Below are positions 25,473-27,607 of a stretch of DNA of 27,607 nt, one piece after another. The number at the start of each line of letters is the position of its first letter. The stretch's first letter is position 1. Source of the stretch: Magnetospirillum sp. (GTDB lineage: Bacteria; Pseudomonadota; Alphaproteobacteria; Rhodospirillales; Magnetospirillaceae); contig JACPDP010000046.1 of NCBI GenBank assembly GCA_016183945.1, forward strand, positions 1 through 27,607, in the 5' to 3' direction. The notes beneath the pieces were generated by a model, which did no database searches, was not told the origin of the DNA, and was given only the letters and a program-made list of their open reading frames with translations. The position numbers and the translations under genes are program-made.

Positions 25473-26783
25473 CTACCTTTTCAGCACCGCCACCGCCTCC
25501 AGATGGGGCGACCAGGGGAACTGGTCGATGGGGGTGATCGCCTCGATGGTGTAGCCGCCTTCCACCAGGGTGCGCAGGTCGCGGGCCAGGGTCGCCGGGT
25601 TGCACGACACCGCCACCACCAGGGGCGGACCGGCGGCGGCAAGCGCGGCGCATTGCGCCGCGGCGCCGGCGCGCGGCGGGTCGAACACCACCACCTTGAA
25701 GGGCTTCAGTTCGTGCGCCAGCAGCGGCCGCCGGGCGAGGTCGCGCACTTCGGTGGTGATGGCGAGGCCCTCGCGGTGGGCGGCGGCGTCGAGCGCCAAC
25801 AGCGGTGCCTGCTCGCCCTCCACCGCGTGCACCCGGCCGCGCAGGGCCAGCGGCACGGTGAAGCTGCCGCAGCCGGCGTAGAGGTCGAGCAGCGGTGCCG
25901 TACCGCCCGCCGCGTGCAGCACCCGCTCGGCGATGGCCAATTCACCGCCCCGCGTCGGCTGCAGGAAGGCGCCGGGCGGCGGCTCCACCGCGATGCCGGC
26001 GAAGCGCACCACCGCCGGGCGGCGCCGGGCGATGGGTTCGGCAAAGCCGGCGCCGGGGCGCCGCCAGGTCAGCCGCGCCAGGTCGGCGGCCTCGGCGAAG
26101 GCGGCCAGCCGCTCGCGGTCGAACAGGTCGAGGCGGGCGTCGGCCTCCACCAGCAGGTCGAGGCCGCCCTCGGTCAGGGTGACGACGCAGTCGCCCTCCT
26201 CGCCCTCGGCCACCACCTCGGCCAGCATGGTGCGCAGGGCGGGCAGCAGGGCGGCCAGGGCCGGTTCCAGCAGCGGACAGCGCTCGATGTCGATGACGGC
26301 ATGGCTGGCGCGTCCGTTGAACCCCACCAGCGCCATCCCCTTGCGCCGCTGGAAGGCGAAGGCGGCACGGCGCCGGCTGGCGGGGGGAACGCGCACCAGC
26401 GGCGCCACCGGCACCGTCCCCAGCCCGGCGCGGGCCAACTGGGCGGTCAGCAGCGCCGCCTTCCACTCATCGTAGGTGTCATCGTCGAGGTGCTGTACGG
26501 CACAGCCGCCGCAGCGGCCGAAATGGCCGCAGGGCGGCACCTCGCGGCCGGCGCCGGGCTCGACGACCTCGATCAGGGTGGCGGCGAGGCCGTCGCCGCG
26601 CCTGCCCTCGATGCGCGCCAGCACACGGTCGCCCGCCACGGTGAAGGGGACGAACACCGAGTCGCCACCCAGCCGCGCCAGCCCGTCGCCGCGCGCCCCC
26701 AACTGCTCGATGGTGAGTTCGACGGTGCGTGCCGCCGGCTGCGCGGCACGGGCCTTGCGGGAGGGTGGGCGCCGGGTCCTCAT
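25473..26783 (-). CDS. TRAM-domain RNA m5U methyltransferase (RlmD/TrmA superfamily)
   Basis: A 436-residue SAM-dependent RNA (uracil-5-)methyltransferase. A basic N-terminus leads into a TRAM RNA-binding domain (about 20-78). Four cysteines fit the Fe-S ligands of RlmD-type enzymes: C85, C91, C94 and C169 (PPCGHFGRCGGC, ERCPLL). The Rossmann core has LLDLYAGCGSFTVPLA (298-313), FDPPRAG (367-373), catalytic C394 in SCNPATLARDL and the proton-abstracting E429 in HLEAVAVL. The Fe-S pattern favours an rRNA target such as 23S U1939, but the exact site is unproven, so no symbol is given. Its ATG overlaps the stop of the upstream lipoprotein gene (ATGA). Confidence 0.92.
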   Translation of the reverse strand: MRTRRPPSRKARAAQPAARTVELTIEQLGARGDGLARLGGDSVFVPFTVAGDRVLARIEGRRGDGLAATLIEVVEPGAGREVPPCGHFGRCGGCAVQHLDDDTYDEWKAALLTAQLARAGLGTVPVAPLVRVPPASRRRAAFAFQRRKGMALVGFNGRASHAVIDIERCPLLEPALAALLPALRTMLAEVVAEGEEGDCVVTLTEGGLDLLVEADARLDLFDRERLAAFAEAADLARLTWRRPGAGFAEPIARRRPAVVRFAGIAVEPPPGAFLQPTRGGELAIAERVLHAAGGTAPLLDLYAGCGSFTVPLALRGRVHAVEGEQAPLLALDAAAHREGLAITTEVRDLARRPLLAHELKPFKVVVFDPPRAGAAAQCAALAAAGPPLVVAVSCNPATLARDLRTLVEGGYTIEAITPIDQFPWSPHLEAVAVLKR

Positions 26784-27406
26784 CGCCGTTCCGCCGGAAT
26801 CTTGGCGCGACCGAGGTCGGCGGTGAAGCGGGCCAGGATCTCCGAGGTGGCGCGGCCGATGGCGGCCACCGCCGCCTCGACCTTGTCGCCCCCGGAGGGC
26901 GGTTCGGCGGCGTAGGTCTCCTGCAGCACCAGGGTGCCGTCGCGGGCGCTGACCACCGCCAGTTGCAGCTCGACCGCCACCCGGCCGGCGCCGGACACCT
27001 GCTCGAAGCGCCGCAGCTTGCCGCGCAGGGTCCAGTCGGAGGGCACCCGCAGGTCGGGGGTCACCACCCGGTCGGCGGCGTTGGCGGCCCGCAGGTAATC
27101 CACCACCCGGCCTTGCAGCATGGTTCCCGGCGCCTCGCTCCAGTAATCGTAGCTGTAGCGCCCGAGCGGGCCGCCGGGGCGGCTCTGGAAGGCCAACGCC
27201 CGCTCGGAGACGACGCCGTCGGTCTCCAGCCGGTCCACCTCAAGCACGCCGGGCAGGATGGGGCGCGGGAAGGGCTGCGTCGGCTCGGCGACGGCGAGGC
27301 GATAGTACTGGTCCTTGGGCGCCGGCGGGCCGGCACAGGCGGAGAGAACCAGGAGGAGGAGTGCCATGAGACACGGATGAATGCGAGCGGCCATGGTGGT
27401 CCCCAT
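26780..27406 (-). CDS. ABC-transport auxiliary lipoprotein (PqiC/MlaD-associated type)
   Basis: A 208-residue lipoprotein. The signal peptide (about 8-23, LMALLLLVLSAC) ends in a lipobox with C24 as the lipidated residue. The mature domain matches the ABC_trans_aux/PqiC fold: YYRLAVAEPT, then ILPGVLEVDRLETDGVVSERALAFQ, YDYWSEAPGTMLQGRVVDYLRA and DWTLRGKLRRFEQV. Such proteins sit at the outer membrane and work with MCE-type lipid transporters, usually encoded just upstream; here the upstream 200 bases are a repeat and the window ends, so partners are not visible. The ATG at 27406 has GGAG 5 bases upstream; ATG at 27394 is possible. Confidence 0.87.
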   Translation of the reverse strand: MGTTMAARIHPCLMALLLLVLSACAGPPAPKDQYYRLAVAEPTQPFPRPILPGVLEVDRLETDGVVSERALAFQSRPGGPLGRYSYDYWSEAPGTMLQGRVVDYLRAANAADRVVTPDLRVPSDWTLRGKLRRFEQVSGAGRVAVELQLAVVSARDGTLVLQETYAAEPPSGGDKVEAAVAAIGRATSEILARFTADLGRAKIPAERR

Positions 27407-27474
27407 TGCGCTCCGACCCGGTATTCTTGGGACGGTAAGAAATAGGAGTGGACGTAAGGCACGACGGCGCCGGG

Positions 27475-27607
27475 CCTCCCCTGCCGAAGGCGGGGGAGGG
27501 AAGGTGGGGACCCGAGGAGCGAAGCGACGAGCGGTGGGTCCGCCAGCACCACTCCCGCCTCGCTTTCGCTCGTTGGGCCCCCACCCCAACCCTCCCCCGC
27601 CTTCGGC
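27475..27607. repeat. Compound intergenic palindrome, truncated by window end
   Basis: CCTCCCCTGCCGAAGGCGGGGGAGG (from 27475) is a self-complementary hairpin. Its right half, GCCGAAGGCGGGGGAGGG with the following GGTGGGG, reappears inverted at 27579-27607 up to the last base. Between them lie smaller dyads of AGCGAAGC/GCTTTCGCT type. No coding potential is convincing here. Confidence 0.65.

Overview
The window is GC-rich, densely packed DNA. It looks like the chromosome of an alphaproteobacterium, most likely a Rhodospirillales member of the Magnetospirillum type. This rests on a ChvI/ChvG two-component pair, a hemC-hemD-Mic60-hemY cluster, a pyrophosphate-type phosphofructokinase, a cobalamin-controlled cbtBA pair and ubiTUV genes. 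The genus is an inference from protein character, not from a search.

Layout: 1-32 holds the first codons of what looks like an IS110-family transposase, followed by a 104-bp palindromic intergenic repeat whose inverted sister copy lies at 25298-25402. Positions 317-6833 (minus strand) form a tightly coupled four-gene signalling operon: a FIST-domain sensor, a five-PAS histidine kinase, a receiver-HDOD protein, and a receiver fused to an HD-GYP domain that has lost its catalytic residues. Positions 7004-8665 encode glucose-6-phosphate isomerase. Positions 8796-11508 encode chvI, chvG and a small secreted protein built of charged heptads. Positions 11583-12890 (plus strand) hold a histidine-kinase tail relic, a promoter, a cobalamin riboswitch with a hairpin that can mask the ribosome binding site, and cbtB-cbtA. 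A shared terminator separates these from pfp at 12940-14154. Two proteins of unknown function follow (14332-15072 plus, 15124-16119 minus).

Positions 16228-18802 hold ubiT-ubiU-ubiV for oxygen-independent ubiquinone synthesis. Upstream is an FNR/FixK-type box correctly spaced from a -10 element. tsaD (minus) and hemC (plus) diverge with only 19 bp between start codons. hemC-hemD-mic60-hemY run as one coupled unit to 24162, where an acyltransferase converges so closely that the two stop codons form one palindrome, TGATCA. A 23S/tRNA m5U-type methyltransferase and an ABC-auxiliary lipoprotein (25473-27406) overlap by ATGA. The window ends inside another intergenic palindrome.

Best candidates for new biology are the FIST/PAS-kinase/HDOD/pseudo-HD-GYP operon, the FNR-box ubiTUV promoter, the heptad-repeat periplasmic protein beside chvG, and the unknown helical protein downstream of ubiV. 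No tRNA, rRNA, CRISPR array or phage module was seen.
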